Notes: a model not told the origin generated them from the sequence alone. 64,000 nucleotides of DNA from Lyophyllum atratum (GCA_014905825.1 JACGCN010000007.1:1116001-1180000), one strand, 5' to 3'. Positions 38,701-48,987 are shown, numbered from the stretch's first letter. A program made the numbers and translations.

Positions 38701-40377
38701 ATGCGCTGGTCCATGTACCTCGCGGATTTTGACTACGACATCACGTATATCCGTGGGGAGGATAACACTGCCGCCGACGCCCTCTCTCGCATGCCGGATG
38801 ACACGCCGAGTCCAATGCTGGCCGCTTGCGCACTAGCCTACACCAGGTCACCCCCCCGCTCCCTCACAGCCGCGGCATCCATCCTCGAAATTACCGCAGA
38901 CGACACCTTGCTGAACGAGATCATTGCCGGCTACCAGGAGGACAGCTTCGCAAAACAGCTTGAGAAGGACATTATAGCTGGTAGCATCACGGGAGCGCGG
39001 AAGGAGAATAAACTTCTGTATGTCGGTAACCGCCTCCTCATCCCAAACATCCCGCGCGTCCGTGAACTTTTCTACCACCTCGCTCACGACACCCTCGGCC
39101 ATTTTGGCTTTGATAAGAGCTACGAGGCCCTGCGGGACTCTTACTACTGGCCACACATGCGCCGTGACCTCGAACAGGCATATATACCCTCCTGCTCCCC
39201 ATGCCAACGGAACAAGAGCCGGACCTCAAAGCCGACTGGCCCACTACACCCATTACCCATGCCAGACGCCCGTTTCGAGGCGGTAGCACTCGACTTCATC
39301 GGGCCCCTGCCAGAGGAAGATGGGAAGGATACCATCCTTACCATGACCGACCTACTCGGAGCTGAGATCCGCTTCGCCCCGGTCCACTCCACAGCCACCG
39401 CTGCCGACATCGCCGTCGTTCTCTTCAACGAATGGTACTGCGAGAATGGTCTGATGCGCCAGATCATCTCAGACCGAGATGCACTGTTTACCTCGGAATT
39501 ATGGACCGCCCTTCACAAACTCACTGGCGTTAAGCTCAAGATGTCTACGTCTTACCACCCGGAGACAGACGGAGCCAGCGAGCGCACCAACAAAACCCTC
39601 AATCAGGCCATCCGATATCATGTGGACAACAACCAGAAGGGCTGGCTCGCAAAGCTCCCACGTATACGATTTGCTGTGATGAACACGGTCAATGCATCCA
39701 CCGGATTCTCCCCATTTCAACTGAAAACTGGACGTTCCCCCCGCCTGATTCCCCCACTCGTTCCTGCCCCGGCCGACTCCACACCCGCCGAAGTAGATGC
39801 TCGAGATATCATCGCCCGCCTTGAGCTCGATGTGAAGGAGGCGCAGGACAACCTACTTGCGGCCAAGATTCGCCAGGCTTACCACGCAAACGAACACCGT
39901 GCACCTGAGAAGGTGTACAAGGAAGGCGACCTCGTGATGTTGTCTACAGAGAACCGCCGACGGAATTACAAGCGTAAAGGCAAGAAACGCGTGGCAAAGT
40001 TCATGCCGCGCAGCGACGGACCGTACACAGTTGTCAAGGCCTTCCCCGAGAAATCGGAATACACCCTCCGCCTGCCCAATAACCCTAACACCTTCCCCGG
40101 GTTCCACGCGAGCCTACTGAAACCCTTCATTCCGAACGACCCCACCCTCTTCCCTGACCGTGAATTCACTCGCCCGGGCGCTGTCGTGACCGAGGATGGC
40201 ATCGAGGAGAACTTCATCGACAAAATCGTCGATGCACGGCGCCGCGGCCGTGGTGCGCAATACCTTGTACGATGGGTTGGATACGACGTCGATCACGACG
40301 AATGGCTCGCTGGGAAGCTGATGGAAGATACCGAAGCCCTTGACATCTGGGAAGCTGAGAATGGTACGCTCTTTTAA
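35776..40377 (+). CDS. Gag-Pol polyprotein of a chromovirus
   Basis: One 1,533-residue frame carries all functions with no frameshift. Gag occupies about residues 1-270 and ends in a Cys/His cluster (CTRCRLFYTDHRSPNCP, near 256) resembling a zinc knuckle with unusual spacing. The protease region has FLDIGCPSIVIS near 364, with DIG where retroelement proteases usually have DS/TG. Reverse transcriptase follows, with YLDD near 735. RNase H has TTDASDRRTGAVLS near 890 and FTDHRTLEYF. Integrase has an HHCC zinc site (HDTLGHFGFDKSYEAL and CSPCQ), then the core with LDFIGPL, ISDRDALF and ETDGASERTNKTL. The C-terminus is a chromodomain (YLVRWVGYDVDHDEWLAG near 1,495), which in this group directs insertion to marked chromatin. 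Confidence 0.97.
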   Translation: MTSLGSQPLASVLVTKLKECPTLTAGRIDPLVHQSWALACKRYQKHAGKTPAEIVSFVADAMLEPRLISWYQAGQTRIDKMSLDVYLSELAELVLEKNWAHKIRDTIISSKQHSRPFMDWKIEVENLNAILKTSSPTHALTDEGLKVQLESNLNKELKTSLLNEPILTVTLAPWSTEVKERDDRLRAEDARTVRLIEAAAAARSSKRTEKRDLLSRLSDPPRTTKTSSSDSGNGPRRNLPKLTDAEKALLNAHDGCTRCRLFYTDHRSPNCPMTTANTWPDAATYVTLTETAALAAKPRSSAPAAPRLAAAAAIASQSETVVEYRDDETDSYVLPTAFTIPHLVAPLEAFGPNVSEFPVQVPGFLDIGCPSIVISASLSDELGLRRHRLPPGEDNLSSLSESPLTCTEYVKLELSCGQGAWTSGVFRAKVNEGLPVPIILGMPFIAACHLLIDAEARTVIDKRVGYDILNQPPIPTRTWAPQRVVPPPTPKKPRAPLPKTLDTASEPALAGYLLPGPVMAAVRERIETISAAEVLKSKDAEMKQRYADRFPLRLPDTTDDLPNHIYHRIRLREPHKVTKGAGYSAPKKYHEPWKKLIDEHLAAGRIRPSSSEHASPAFCVPKYKNGTPDLTVPPRWVNDYRQLNANTIRDQYPLPRVDDILSACGRGKYFGVLDMTNSFFQTRVHPDDIHLTAVRTPWGLYEWVVMPMGGCNAPSTHQRRMEDALRDLIGKICHVYLDDIIIWSQTLEEHEANVAKVLDALRAANLACNAKKSLLFATEITFLGHRISSEGICADPFKVDRILNWPQPNTATNVRGFLGLTRYIAAFLPALAEHTSVLTPLTSKDCDIEFPTWTAAHQAAFDAIKRLVTSTECLTVIDYDDPTKHVFVTTDASDRRTGAVLSFGETWETARPVAYDSYQLNAAEKNYPVHEKELLAIVKALKKWRTSLLGVHFDVFTDHRTLEYFQSQKEMSRRQMRWSMYLADFDYDITYIRGEDNTAADALSRMPDDTPSPMLAACALAYTRSPPRSLTAAASILEITADDTLLNEIIAGYQEDSFAKQLEKDIIAGSITGARKENKLLYVGNRLLIPNIPRVRELFYHLAHDTLGHFGFDKSYEALRDSYYWPHMRRDLEQAYIPSCSPCQRNKSRTSKPTGPLHPLPMPDARFEAVALDFIGPLPEEDGKDTILTMTDLLGAEIRFAPVHSTATAADIAVVLFNEWYCENGLMRQIISDRDALFTSELWTALHKLTGVKLKMSTSYHPETDGASERTNKTLNQAIRYHVDNNQKGWLAKLPRIRFAVMNTVNASTGFSPFQLKTGRSPRLIPPLVPAPADSTPAEVDARDIIARLELDVKEAQDNLLAAKIRQAYHANEHRAPEKVYKEGDLVMLSTENRRRNYKRKGKKRVAKFMPRSDGPYTVVKAFPEKSEYTLRLPNNPNTFPGFHASLLKPFIPNDPTLFPDREFTRPGAVVTEDGIEENFIDKIVDARRRGRGAQYLVRWVGYDVDHDEWLAGKLMEDTEALDIWEAENGTLF

Positions 40378-40394
40378 AGACGGTCAATTTTTTT

Positions 40395-40407
40395 GAGTGG
40401 GGAGGGG
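40395..40407 (+). other. Polypurine tract
   Basis: The run gagtggggagggg abuts the 3' LTR and is the expected plus-strand primer. Confidence 0.8.
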
Positions 40408-40745
40408 TGTAAGGCCGCCCCTCGCGCCCTTGCCCGTTCCAGCTTATTACCTCACCACACCGCTGCTTCTGCAGCGGTTATTACTCTTACATTACTCTTA
40501 CCATACAGCTTCTTGTAGAATCCTTCCCCTTCCACCACGTTCTCTAGGTACATTGAATCCCCGCCTCACTATATCAACCTTTCCTTCCCCTTCGTTGCGC
40601 CCTTACTCTCTCCCGCTGCAACGAAGGTTAGTTATGCTTTCATTTCACTCTTATTAATTACTTACTCTCTCCCGCTGCAACGAAGATAACATTGTCCTGT
40701 CTGACGTACCCATTAAGTGTTGGCGCCTCACCCGGCGCCCTTCCA
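40408..40745 (+). repeat. 3' LTR (338 bp)
   Basis: Same length and, as read, same sequence as the 5' LTR at 35165-35502, with the same TG...CA ends. Confidence 0.96.
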
Positions 40746-40750
40746 ACGAT
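40746..40750 (+). repeat. Target-site duplication, right copy (acgat)
   Basis: Direct repeat of 35160-35164 directly after the 3' LTR. Confidence 0.93.
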
Positions 40751-41086
40751 CCCCTCCGTTCTCTCTAGTGCTCCGACAGCGACGCACCAGGCTTCAGGGG
40801 TGGTAGTATAACTCCAAAGGATGTGGGCTGAGCAGCGCTTACAGAACCAGCGTATTGCGGAGGTAGAGGTCTTGTAGGCGGTGAGCCCTGAATAGTCGAT
40901 GGGCTCATTGGTGGCGGAGAGCGGTGTACCAACGAACTTGACCTGTTCGACCATGAGCTGGCCGGTGCTGTGTCGGCAGGAGGAGCAATGGCAAAGGTCG
41001 TTGCTTATAGGGAGTGAGTTGGTCGCGAATGCGATGTTGAAGACGTTGAGCTTGCAATGGCAATTTGCTTTGACAAAAGTTGTCAT
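40746..41086 (-). pseudogene. 5' half of the split CENP-V/GFA-domain gene
   Basis: Reading on the minus strand from ATG 41086 (MTTFVKANCHCKLNVFNIAF), this half carries a complete first GFA-like zinc domain: CHCKL, LCHCSSCRHSTGQ and WFCKRCSAHILW. It stops being native after ALERTEGIV at the insertion. If the element and one copy of acgat are removed, the frame continues directly into TSGHHIYVADTLDGG of the other half, so the original gene was intact until the insertion. As it stands, translation would run about 30 residues into the LTR and stop at 40658, giving a truncated but complete first domain. A further upstream in-frame ATG exists at 41173; 41086 lies directly before the domain. Confidence 0.87.
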
Positions 41087-42695
41087 CGTATTCAGAGTAG
41101 TAGTTGTTGGCAGTCCTGGGGCGGGCTGGGAGACCCAGACTCTGGGTCCTCTATGTATAAGCTCCAAGTTCAACGTACCTTATGACGATGATACAGGTGC
41201 TATATTGATAGGGATCTAATCAGCTCCTGCAGCTGGATCTTCCTCGGAGAATCTACGCCACTTCTAGCCAGAGACGAGCCAACTGCGGCGAGGCGTGGGA
41301 CTCGTCCCGGCACCTGACCGCTGCCTGACCGCTGACCTTGCCTACGCTAACCGTCCCGCAGTCCCGTTTCCACCGCCATCCCGACCAACTGCTGCTTGGG
41401 ACACATGTCTGCGTCGCCACCTCTTCTATCACGGAGTGCTCCCATTCCCGGTACCAGCCTGCTCGGCCCCTCGAGCCCGGATTGACCCCTGAGCGTCTAC
41501 ACGCGACAAGCTGAGCCAGACCCCAACTGCGAGCAGGTGAACACTACCAGCACCGACACCTCAATGAACTCACTACGCCACCAGCTCTGCCCTCCCATCG
41601 CACCCGTCACACTGATCTGCGAGTATCGCATCCCCAAAATCCTAGCGGCCCGCCAGGCCGCCGCTCATACACCAGCCCAGGTCCAGGCCTCCGAGATACC
41701 TACCTTCGTAGGTGTCCTTGGAACCAGGACATGGCGTAGGGTGTAGGGTGCCAGCGAGCTAGCGGGTGCGTGGGTGTGTGGGTGGGGCCCGCGTCCAGAT
41801 GCGCTCAGGCACATATGTATCGCCCCCAGGGAACATAAGGGAGGGAGGGGCTGCAGAATCGACGGGCGCTGCGTACGCAGCAGACAAGGCGACGGGTAAG
41901 GGAGCAAGTGGGTGGGCGCGGCAAGGGCAGGCCGGGGAGCATCTGGGGATGCGGGTATTTTTAACCACCATAGCCCCTACCAGACGATAGATGGTGGACA
42001 ACGCTCGGGGTACCCCCATTGATCTATGAGTCCGACAAATAAGGGTGCGACGCAAGGAGAGCTTCGGGAATTGGATTCCTCCAGTCGAACCCCGGATTTT
42101 CTTGTCGGTGAGAAGCGGGGAAGATCGACAGGATTAGCCGCGAATCGTGGATCATACAACGACGGGCAGTGAAGACCGTGTCTGACTGGGAAGGCTAGTA
42201 ATCGATAGATGTATGTGTTCATCCCTTTGTCTTCTAGGGAATTGTATTGAAAGACGCGTCGACAGAATTTGCGCGAATTACGGCGAGCTACACCAGGAAA
42301 GCTTTTTGCAGGGCCTCGCGGTCATCTGCATAACTTAGGTTCGTAGCGTAAAAGCATGCTGCTTCTAGAAACGCTAACCTGAACAATGTATGCGTACGAG
42401 GACGTACAATGAGATGTATTGAACAGGTGTGCGCGCACGGGTTCAGCATGCTCATATACATCTCCATCGAACACATTAGTACCCGGTGATCTGGAATCCG
42501 CGACGAGCGCCCGCCGGTCAAGAACGGACGGTGCCTTTTCTTCCTCCTCCTCACGTTGGTGAAATGACCAAGAAGAGCGCTGAATAGAGCATGCTATGTC
42601 AGGAACATCATCGCATTTTGTCAACTTCCAAATACTCGACGTCTTGGGTGGCTAAAAAAGACATAGATTTTGATACTCAGACGGCTGAAAGCTGC
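41087..42695. other. Intergenic; GC-rich with unassigned frames
   Basis: The stretch at 41290-41970 is GC-rich and open in several frames on both strands, but no protein family is recognised. It may be remnant sequence or just base composition. No gene is called. Confidence 0.35.
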
Positions 42696-42703
42696 TATAA
42701 AAG
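42696..42703 (+). promoter_or_regulatory. TATA box of the small secreted protein gene
   Basis: The sequence tataaaag lies 95 bases before the ATG at 42791. Confidence 0.65.
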
Positions 42704-42790
42704 CTCGCTCGTGAAACATGATACAAACAAGAATCCATTCTTCCACAACTCGCAGTCGCCTCTATCTACCTCCCAGTCCACGTCCCGAAC

Positions 42791-43289
42791 ATGAAGTTCA
42801 CCGCTGTTGTCATTGCTCTCGCGACTACCATCCTCCCCGCTCTGGCTGCCCCAGCTCCCGAGGCACTACCCGAGGCAGCAGGCGAGCTCGAGAAGCGCGC
42901 CGATTTCTCGGTCTTCGTGTGTGAGCACGCGTAAGTCATTCCTCCAATCTCTCTTATGTCTTTGCCTCTGACTTCAGTTTTCCTATCCTTTAGTGGCTTC
43001 AACGCCCCTTGCAACCTGATCTTCCCCCCCTTCAATATCTGCCAGCCCTTCTCCGCCACTGGACTCACTGGATACCAGTCTTGGGGTCCCGGAGTTGGTC
43101 AGTCATTGGCGTCCTTCTGATTGCCTTCCGATTTGGAAGATTCTGACGCTTTGGCTAGGGACCATCTGCTTGTGGTACACGGGAGCAAGCTGCACTGGTA
43201 CCCAGTCAGACTATGTCGTCAATCCTGGCTGGTCTACCGTCCCCGAGTTCTGGCAGTTCAACACTGCTTCCTTCAAATGCTTCACCTAA
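42791..43289 (+). CDS. Small secreted protein with six cysteines and Kex2-type propeptide
   Basis: Exons 42791-42930, 42994-43097 and 43159-43289 give 124 residues. The signal peptide is MKFTAVVIALATTILPALA, followed by an acidic Pro/Ala/Glu-rich stretch ending in LEKR, a typical site for Kex2-type processing. The mature part of about 85 residues has six Cys (VCEHA, PCNL, ICQP, ICLW, SCTG, KCFT), enough for three disulfides, and many aromatic residues. Short secreted Cys-containing proteins of this kind are found both as effectors and as ordinary saprotroph secretome members. No known family is assigned. A consensus TATA box supports strong, regulated expression. Confidence 0.85.
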
Positions 43290-45189
43290 AGTTGGATATC
43301 TGACTTACGAACGACAATTGTTGAGGTGATTGTTGATCACAATTTTTCTCGTTGTACACAGTACCAATCATCGACTGGATTAGTCCTTTAGCTCTGGTGG
43401 TCGGTTATATGCTTCTTTTTGGACAATGTTTATGCCAGTGCGCTTTACTAAGTTTGCTTGAAGAATGTATGAACGGCGTCGAGATGCCTTCTGGCACTGA
43501 AGATGACAACTTAAATACACATCGCTAAAAATCATATATAAGGTAAAAAGCAGCGGTTGGAAAATTACCCGAAAGTCCAAGTTTGTCTTCCTCAATGCAC
43601 TCTGCTCGAGTTCGTGGACAAATGGGACAGAGTTGAAGAAAGGTCCGATAGACACGAAATTCCACAGAATGCGTACCCAGAAACGGATCAGGCCGACTGA
43701 TCGACATTGTATTAGTTTGCGCTGAACATGAGCGAACGACGGGCTGCGACAGGCTTGTCTGCAGCTGAGACCCCATCTGAGGTACTGACTTGCGCCACGT
43801 TGGCGCCACGTCGCCTGTACTGTTAACCTGTATTTCTATCATTCGCTGGCTGGTCACGGAAGAAACGGATTATAAGAGTGTGTATATCAGAGGCCTTCAA
43901 TGAATTGAAAATCTGGAATTACCGCGAGGCCGATCTTGCCGATTGTGCTCTCTGCAGCTGAGTCCCTTGGGGGAAATTGGGTGGCAGTAGATTGGTAGTC
44001 TATATATACTCCGCTAAAATCGACAGACCTGTCCGTCTACAATGCAGGAGCCCCGAGTTCTGTGGTCGCGGCGAAGAGCTCCACAATGCTGGAAGACCCG
44101 CAACGTCCATAAACGTGCCATCGTTTACGACAGGATTTTTATGGCCTGTTCGGAGATCGGCATGTTATGAAATCGGAATTGCTTTCGATAGGTAGCACTG
44201 ACGTTTCTGGATGGTAGCTGGAAGAGAAAACGATGCAAGAGACGATGAGGGCACAAAACTGCCTCGTCTTGGGTGATCAGACGACAGTGTGTGGCAGTGG
44301 CGGCCGGACGAAGTGATCCGGGTGTCCACTAGAGCTCTAGATCTGTGAATGCTCGCGACTGGAAGGGTTTGTTTTCCCTACACGTATATCTGTCCCGGAT
44401 TCATCACACTTTCTTCGCTTTACCAGTTTGATGCGACAATCCAGCACCCAAGCGAAGTCGTGCGTTGACAGCGTAGTACTAGAAGTAGCACGTCCGAGGG
44501 GCTGCCAGCGGAGAATGCCGTGAAATCGACTGGTCAGAGCAAGCGACATCGATGAGTCGGATGTTCATCTCTTCCCATCAGACCATGCTTCGGGGTCAAC
44601 GCTCTGGCATGACCATTCCGAACGTCGATTTCAGCATCATCTCCGAAGCACATATACGCCCATGCTCCAACGTGTCACGGGCGAGAACAATCGCACCTCT
44701 TGTTCACCACGGCGTTCAGTTATACTAATTACCTGTCCAGAGTTCCATTACCGTGACCGCTGCTCCTAGCTCTTGGGCCCGGCATGCAGTGCGATATCCG
44801 TTCCCTGGGAAGGAACGGAACTACGTTGAATGGCTCGAAGCAATCTTCTAGCGCGTTCCAGCTCCACGTCGCGAAACAGGTGATGCCGGAGCATCAGCAC
44901 AGTTCTGGCCATCGTGCTCCCTCGCCACGCGTAACATGACAGAAGGTATGCATCGTAGAATGATCACAGACTCTGATCTCTGAGACTGATCTTCGATTGG
45001 CTCTGTCAGGTCTGAATGCAGGCTGGAATTGGATTAGCTTCTCCAATTTCCTTGCCGTGCACCTGGGATCTTCTCCCGGTGCGTGCTTCAGGGCATCCCT
45101 CATAGAAACTCTATAAGTACCTCTCGAACCGACCTTAAGTCCGCAGTCAACTCGCTGGGATTTGGGCTTCTTCCACTCCTTCGCCATCG
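43290..45189. other. Intergenic; no supported gene
   Basis: About 1.9 kb with only short frames without domains or splice partners. Confidence 0.45.
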
Positions 45190-45711
45190 ATGTCAGCCGG
45201 CCCGCCAACCCCCAAAGTCACCGAAGCTAGCCTGGACGATGTGTCGCGTGCCCGAGCCGTCATAACTAAAGTTGCCCAGCTTTATGACAACAGTATGGTA
45301 CGTTGCCTTCATTCTCCTACGGTAAACCTTTCGAACTCACTCCCAACTCCTAAGACCATCACCTACTCGTTCTTCGGTGGCACCGAGAACCAGAAGATGG
45401 TCGTCGATGATGTCGCCGTTATGTGGACCTACTATGCCAACCTTATTCTCCAGCGCGAGGAGGACGAAGATAAGGAGGCCATGGTTCACATTGCCTTTCA
45501 AGCCAAGTCCGGCTCTCGGAGCTCTATCGGAAAGCCTGAGAGCGCCCTCAGAGCAAAATCCGGAGCAATCACCATGAATCTGAGCTGGCTCGAGGACTCT
45601 CCTTTCTCCGAAACCAACAAGGATACCATCCTCCACGAATGGGGCCACGCCTTCGTGTTGATACATGAGCACGCAAGCCCTGCGATCAGTACGGTTCCAG
45701 CTCCCAAATAG
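45190..45711 (+). CDS. Short HExxH metalloprotease-like protein, probably truncated
   Basis: Exons 45190-45297 and 45355-45711 give 154 residues. The motif HEWGHAFVLIHEHASP near the C-terminus matches the zinc site of fungal astacin/M12-like proteases (HExxHxxGxxH followed by EH.SP), but the usual Gly after HExxHxx is Val here. The region before it (TITYSFFGGT, VAVMWTYYANLIL) fits the N-terminal half of such a catalytic domain. No signal peptide is visible. The protein stops only ~10 residues after the zinc site, whereas relatives run on through a Met-turn subdomain, so this looks truncated and probably inactive. The intron is 57 bases, in frame and stop-free, so retaining it would add 19 residues. 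Confidence 0.65.
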   Translation: MSAGPPTPKVTEASLDDVSRARAVITKVAQLYDNSMVRCLHSPTVNLSNSLPTPKTITYSFFGGTENQKMVVDDVAVMWTYYANLILQREEDEDKEAMVHIAFQAKSGSRSSIGKPESALRAKSGAITMNLSWLEDSPFSETNKDTILHEWGHAFVLIHEHASPAISTVPAPK

Positions 45712-45892
45712 CAAATCGGAACATTATGTATGTCCTATGCACACTTTTATATGCACACTTTTAGATCTGGTTTTTTCAGCGTACCCTCTCGGAGGGCCTT
45801 TGATCCTATGCTACTTTTCATGGTCTTGTCTTCGTCATCGATACATCCCCCTTCTTTGCTTTGGGTTATCTGCCTGCTATCAATATTGAGCG

Positions 45893-46610
45893 TTAATCTA
45901 TCCATGTCTTTACTGCAAATTCTGTCGTCCTGAAAGATTTGGCATGTTTCGTTTTGTTTCTAAGGCAATTAGAACGATGGCGCGCGCTGCCAGTAGTAGT
46001 ACACGTATACTTACCTGTTCCGGAGCCACTGAGCGGACAAACTTCCTTGGCTTTATAACTCGCAGTGCCAGTTTCATGCCGCAATGCAGCACCCAAACCA
46101 ACTTGGTTCCTTCGACGTGCTTTGACACCTCTCTCAACATTTTTACTTGGAGAGTAGAATCCGTGGGGGACTTGAGTAAAAGAGCTCTTAGTTTTCGTGT
46201 AGAGTGTGAATGACATCGCTCTTACCGTTGTGATGGAGGTATCCGAGGTCGCACCAGCCACCAATATGCGGCAGGCAATCATAATGGGAGGCTCATAAGC
46301 ATCATTGGACCCCGAGGGAACGAAAACCGAATAGTCGATGAACTTGCATCGATGGTGCAGTTGAGATTGACATGACCAGTGAATTCCTAGAAATGAAATC
46401 ACGATGCAGTTAGATGAATCATGGGGAAGTTAAAGCTGTTAGTTCCTTATAAGAACATACGTCGCCAGGGTCGAGAGGGGTCTCGTCCGGGGTGTACCTA
46501 ATCTTAATACCTCGACACCGTTGTGGCAGGGTTCTGGCAGGAGACGTCGATAGCGCTGGAAGCGATGAGGCCTGCGAGGAAGAGGAAGGCAGGGGAGGTG
46601 GTGGATTTCA
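45893..46610 (-). CDS. Possible small secreted protein, structure unresolved
   Basis: On the minus strand an ATG at about 46610 begins a signal-peptide-like stretch (MKSTTSPAFLFLAGLIASSA) followed by SCQNPATTV. The next segment (IRYTPDETPLDPGD) is in another frame one base away, with no good intron between. It is followed by a clean gtatgt...ttctag intron and EFTGHVNLNCTIDA. It may be a real gene with an undetected junction or a frameshifted relic. No family is recognised, and the 3' end is uncertain. Confidence 0.35.
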
Positions 46611-46851
46611 TTAGAGGAGCTCGGCGATGAGTTTTCAAGCTCTTCTTTTCATCATAGAAAATACATGAGCGCCACCGGGGAGAAGAACAGTCGTCGCGGC
46701 CAAACAGAAAAGGTGAACCGTGCAAGGCAGAGATTCGTTTGCGTTTGCGCACGTGGTGAACGCGGTCTTTGCTGTTGTTTATAGTTATTTCGATTTGGGC
46801 ATGCAGGGCAACATTTGTGGTTTGCACTAAACCACAGCGTCAAAAAACCTC

Positions 46852-48987
46852 ATGGACTCTCCAAAACGCGGCGCGTCGCCAGGACCCAGCTCCTCCGACT
46901 CCAAGCGCATCAGACTCACCGTCCCCCAGCAAAACCAAGGCGCATCCCCCGTCGACCCCGACAATGCCCCGGGCAAGCGTGGCGAGAACGAGCCCATCCA
47001 GTCTACCGACATCGCTAACCTGCCTCCTGAGGGCTCCTCGCAGTCTCGTCCCGAGAGTCGTGGTGGCAGGGTCCGACAGCTGAAGGAAGGAGACGACGAG
47101 GACGCCGGTGATGTGTCGATGAACGATGGGGCCGACGAGGAAGCGGATTCGGGCGACGACAATGACGAGGAAGACCCCGCGCAACTCGAGGCAACGCGCC
47201 AGCGCCTCGAAGAACAGGCGCGGAAGTATCTTGCTGCACAAACGCACGAGGTCATCATCCCTTCGTACTCGGCATGGTTCGACATGTCGCAGATTCATCC
47301 AGTCGAGCAGCGCGCCCTGCCCGAGTTCTTCAATTCCCGCAATAGAAGCAAGACGCCGGCGATATACAAGGACTACCGTGACTTTATGATCAACACGTAT
47401 CGCCTTCGCCCTACAGAGTACCTAACAGTCACGGCCTGCCGCAGAAACCTCGCGGGTGACGTCTGCGCTATCATGCGTGTGCATGCATTCCTCGAGCAAT
47501 GGGGACTCATCAACTACCAGGTGCGTCCTCCTTCGTCCTACCTTCTCTTAGAAACCATCCTCATCTCCAACCCCTAGATTGACCCGGAGGCGCGCCCCGC
47601 AGCCCTCGCACCCCCATTCACTGGCCATTACCGCGTCATCCTCGACACCCCTCGAGGACTTCAATCCCTGCACCCCGGCACGCGCCCCACACACCCCGGC
47701 GCCGCACCCACCGCCACAGGCCCTAACGGCGCCGCCGCGCCCGCTCCCACCACAACACCCGCCTCCCTTGAGCTGCGCTCCTCCATCTACCAAACCACCT
47801 CCAAAGCCTCCCGCCCCGTCAGCGCCGCCGACGCTACCACCCTCGCCAACGGCGCTGCCACCAACGGCACCCCCGCCGCAGCCCAGACATACGCCTGCGA
47901 CACCTGCGGCGCCGACTGCACCTCCGTCCGATATCACTCCCTCAAAGACAAAAAATTCACCCTCTGCGCGCCGTGCTACCTCGACGGGCGCTTCCCTTCT
48001 TCCATGTTCTCCGGCGACTTCGTCAAGCTCACCGCAGTCGCTGGTGCCACACCCTTTGGCGGGGCGGGCGACTGGAGCGACGAGGAGACGTTAAGGCTGT
48101 TGGAGGGTATTGAGATGTACGACGACGACTGGAGCCGCATCGAGGAGCATGTTGGGTCGAGGAGCGCGCAGCAGTGCATCAAGCGGTTCCTAGAGCTGCC
48201 GATTGAGGACCCGTATTTGAACTCGGAGGCCCACATGGGCGCGCTGAGATTTGGGAGGGTGCCGTTTGAGCAGGCGGACAACCCTGTTATGTCTGTGGTG
48301 GCGTTCCTGGCGGGTGTGGTGGGACCTGGGGTGGCGGCTGAGGCGGCAAAGGCTGCACTCGGAAGCCTAACGAAGGATGAGGGAGCGAAAGATGAAGAGA
48401 AGGAAGGAGAAGCGGAGAAGGCGGAAGGAGAAGCAGAGAAAGAGGCGGAGAAGGAGCAGGAGGACGATAAGATGGATGAAGACAAGGCGGAGGACACCAC
48501 CAAGGCCGAAAGTGCTACCCCTGCCCCTTCCTCCGCGGCGCAAAAGCCTCCGCCTGCGGTGCCCCACTCAAAGGTCGCGCGTGCCGCAGGTCTCGCGTTG
48601 AAGGCCTCCGCCAAGGCTGCACAGGCCCTCGCCGACACGGAAGATACGCAGATCCGCTCCTCCCTCGCGCAGCTGATCAAGCTTACGCTGACGAAGCTCG
48701 AGCTGAAGATGCAGGCGTTTGACGAGCTGGAGGGGATCTTGGAGGAGGAGCGGCGCGCGCTGGAGGGTGAGAGGATGAAGTTGGTCGCTGAGCGGACGGG
48801 ACTGGCGAGGGTGCTTGAGGGTGTGCGCGCGGAGATGTCGAGGACGGGGTCGGTGAATATGGCTGGAGTAAATATGGGGACGACGGGACAGGGCACTGTT
48901 GTACAGGAGGTGCAGCAGGGGATGAATATGGAGGTGGGGGGTGGAGGGGCGCCGGTGCAGGATCCGAGCATGTTGCAGCTCAGTTGA
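46852..48987 (+). CDS. SWI3/RSC8-type SWIRM-SANT chromatin remodelling subunit
   Basis: Two exons (46852-47520 and 47578-48987) give 692 residues. An acidic, disordered N-terminus is followed by a SWIRM domain (about 135-230: [40 protein letters not shown]). Next comes a ZZ-like zinc finger ([14 protein letters not shown] and [12 protein letters not shown], about 345-380), then a SANT domain ([38 protein letters not shown]). A long charged coiled-coil region ([20 protein letters not shown]) and a C-terminal helical SWIRM-associated region (about 570-660) complete it. This order defines the Swi3/Rsc8 core subunit of SWI/SNF and RSC remodellers in the nucleus. Yeast has both; I cannot say which this is, and basidiomycetes may have a single copy. 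Confidence 0.95.

Larger units (their letters stand above)
35165..40745 (+). mobile_element. Complete Ty3/gypsy LTR retrotransposon with chromodomain (chromovirus)
   Basis: The element is 5,581 bp, bounded by two 338 bp LTRs that begin TGTAAGG and end TTCCA and that I read as identical. It is flanked by a 5 bp duplication (acgat) and encodes one uninterrupted 1,533-residue Gag-Pol protein. A purine tract (40395-40407) directly precedes the 3' LTR. After the 5' LTR comes a T-rich stretch instead of an obvious tRNA-complementary TGG site, so the priming mode is unclear. Identical LTRs and an intact reading frame indicate very recent and possibly ongoing activity. It sits inside a CENP-V/GFA-type gene, in the opposite orientation to it. 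Confidence 0.97.

Noticed and set aside
41290..42055. GC-rich overlapping frames on both strands
   Set aside because: They are open in several frames at once, which reflects base composition; no protein family recognised.
47579..48971. Long plus- and minus-strand frames overlapping the SWI3-like gene
   Set aside because: They are antisense or off-frame shadows (Ser- or Pro-rich) of the SWIRM-SANT coding frame.
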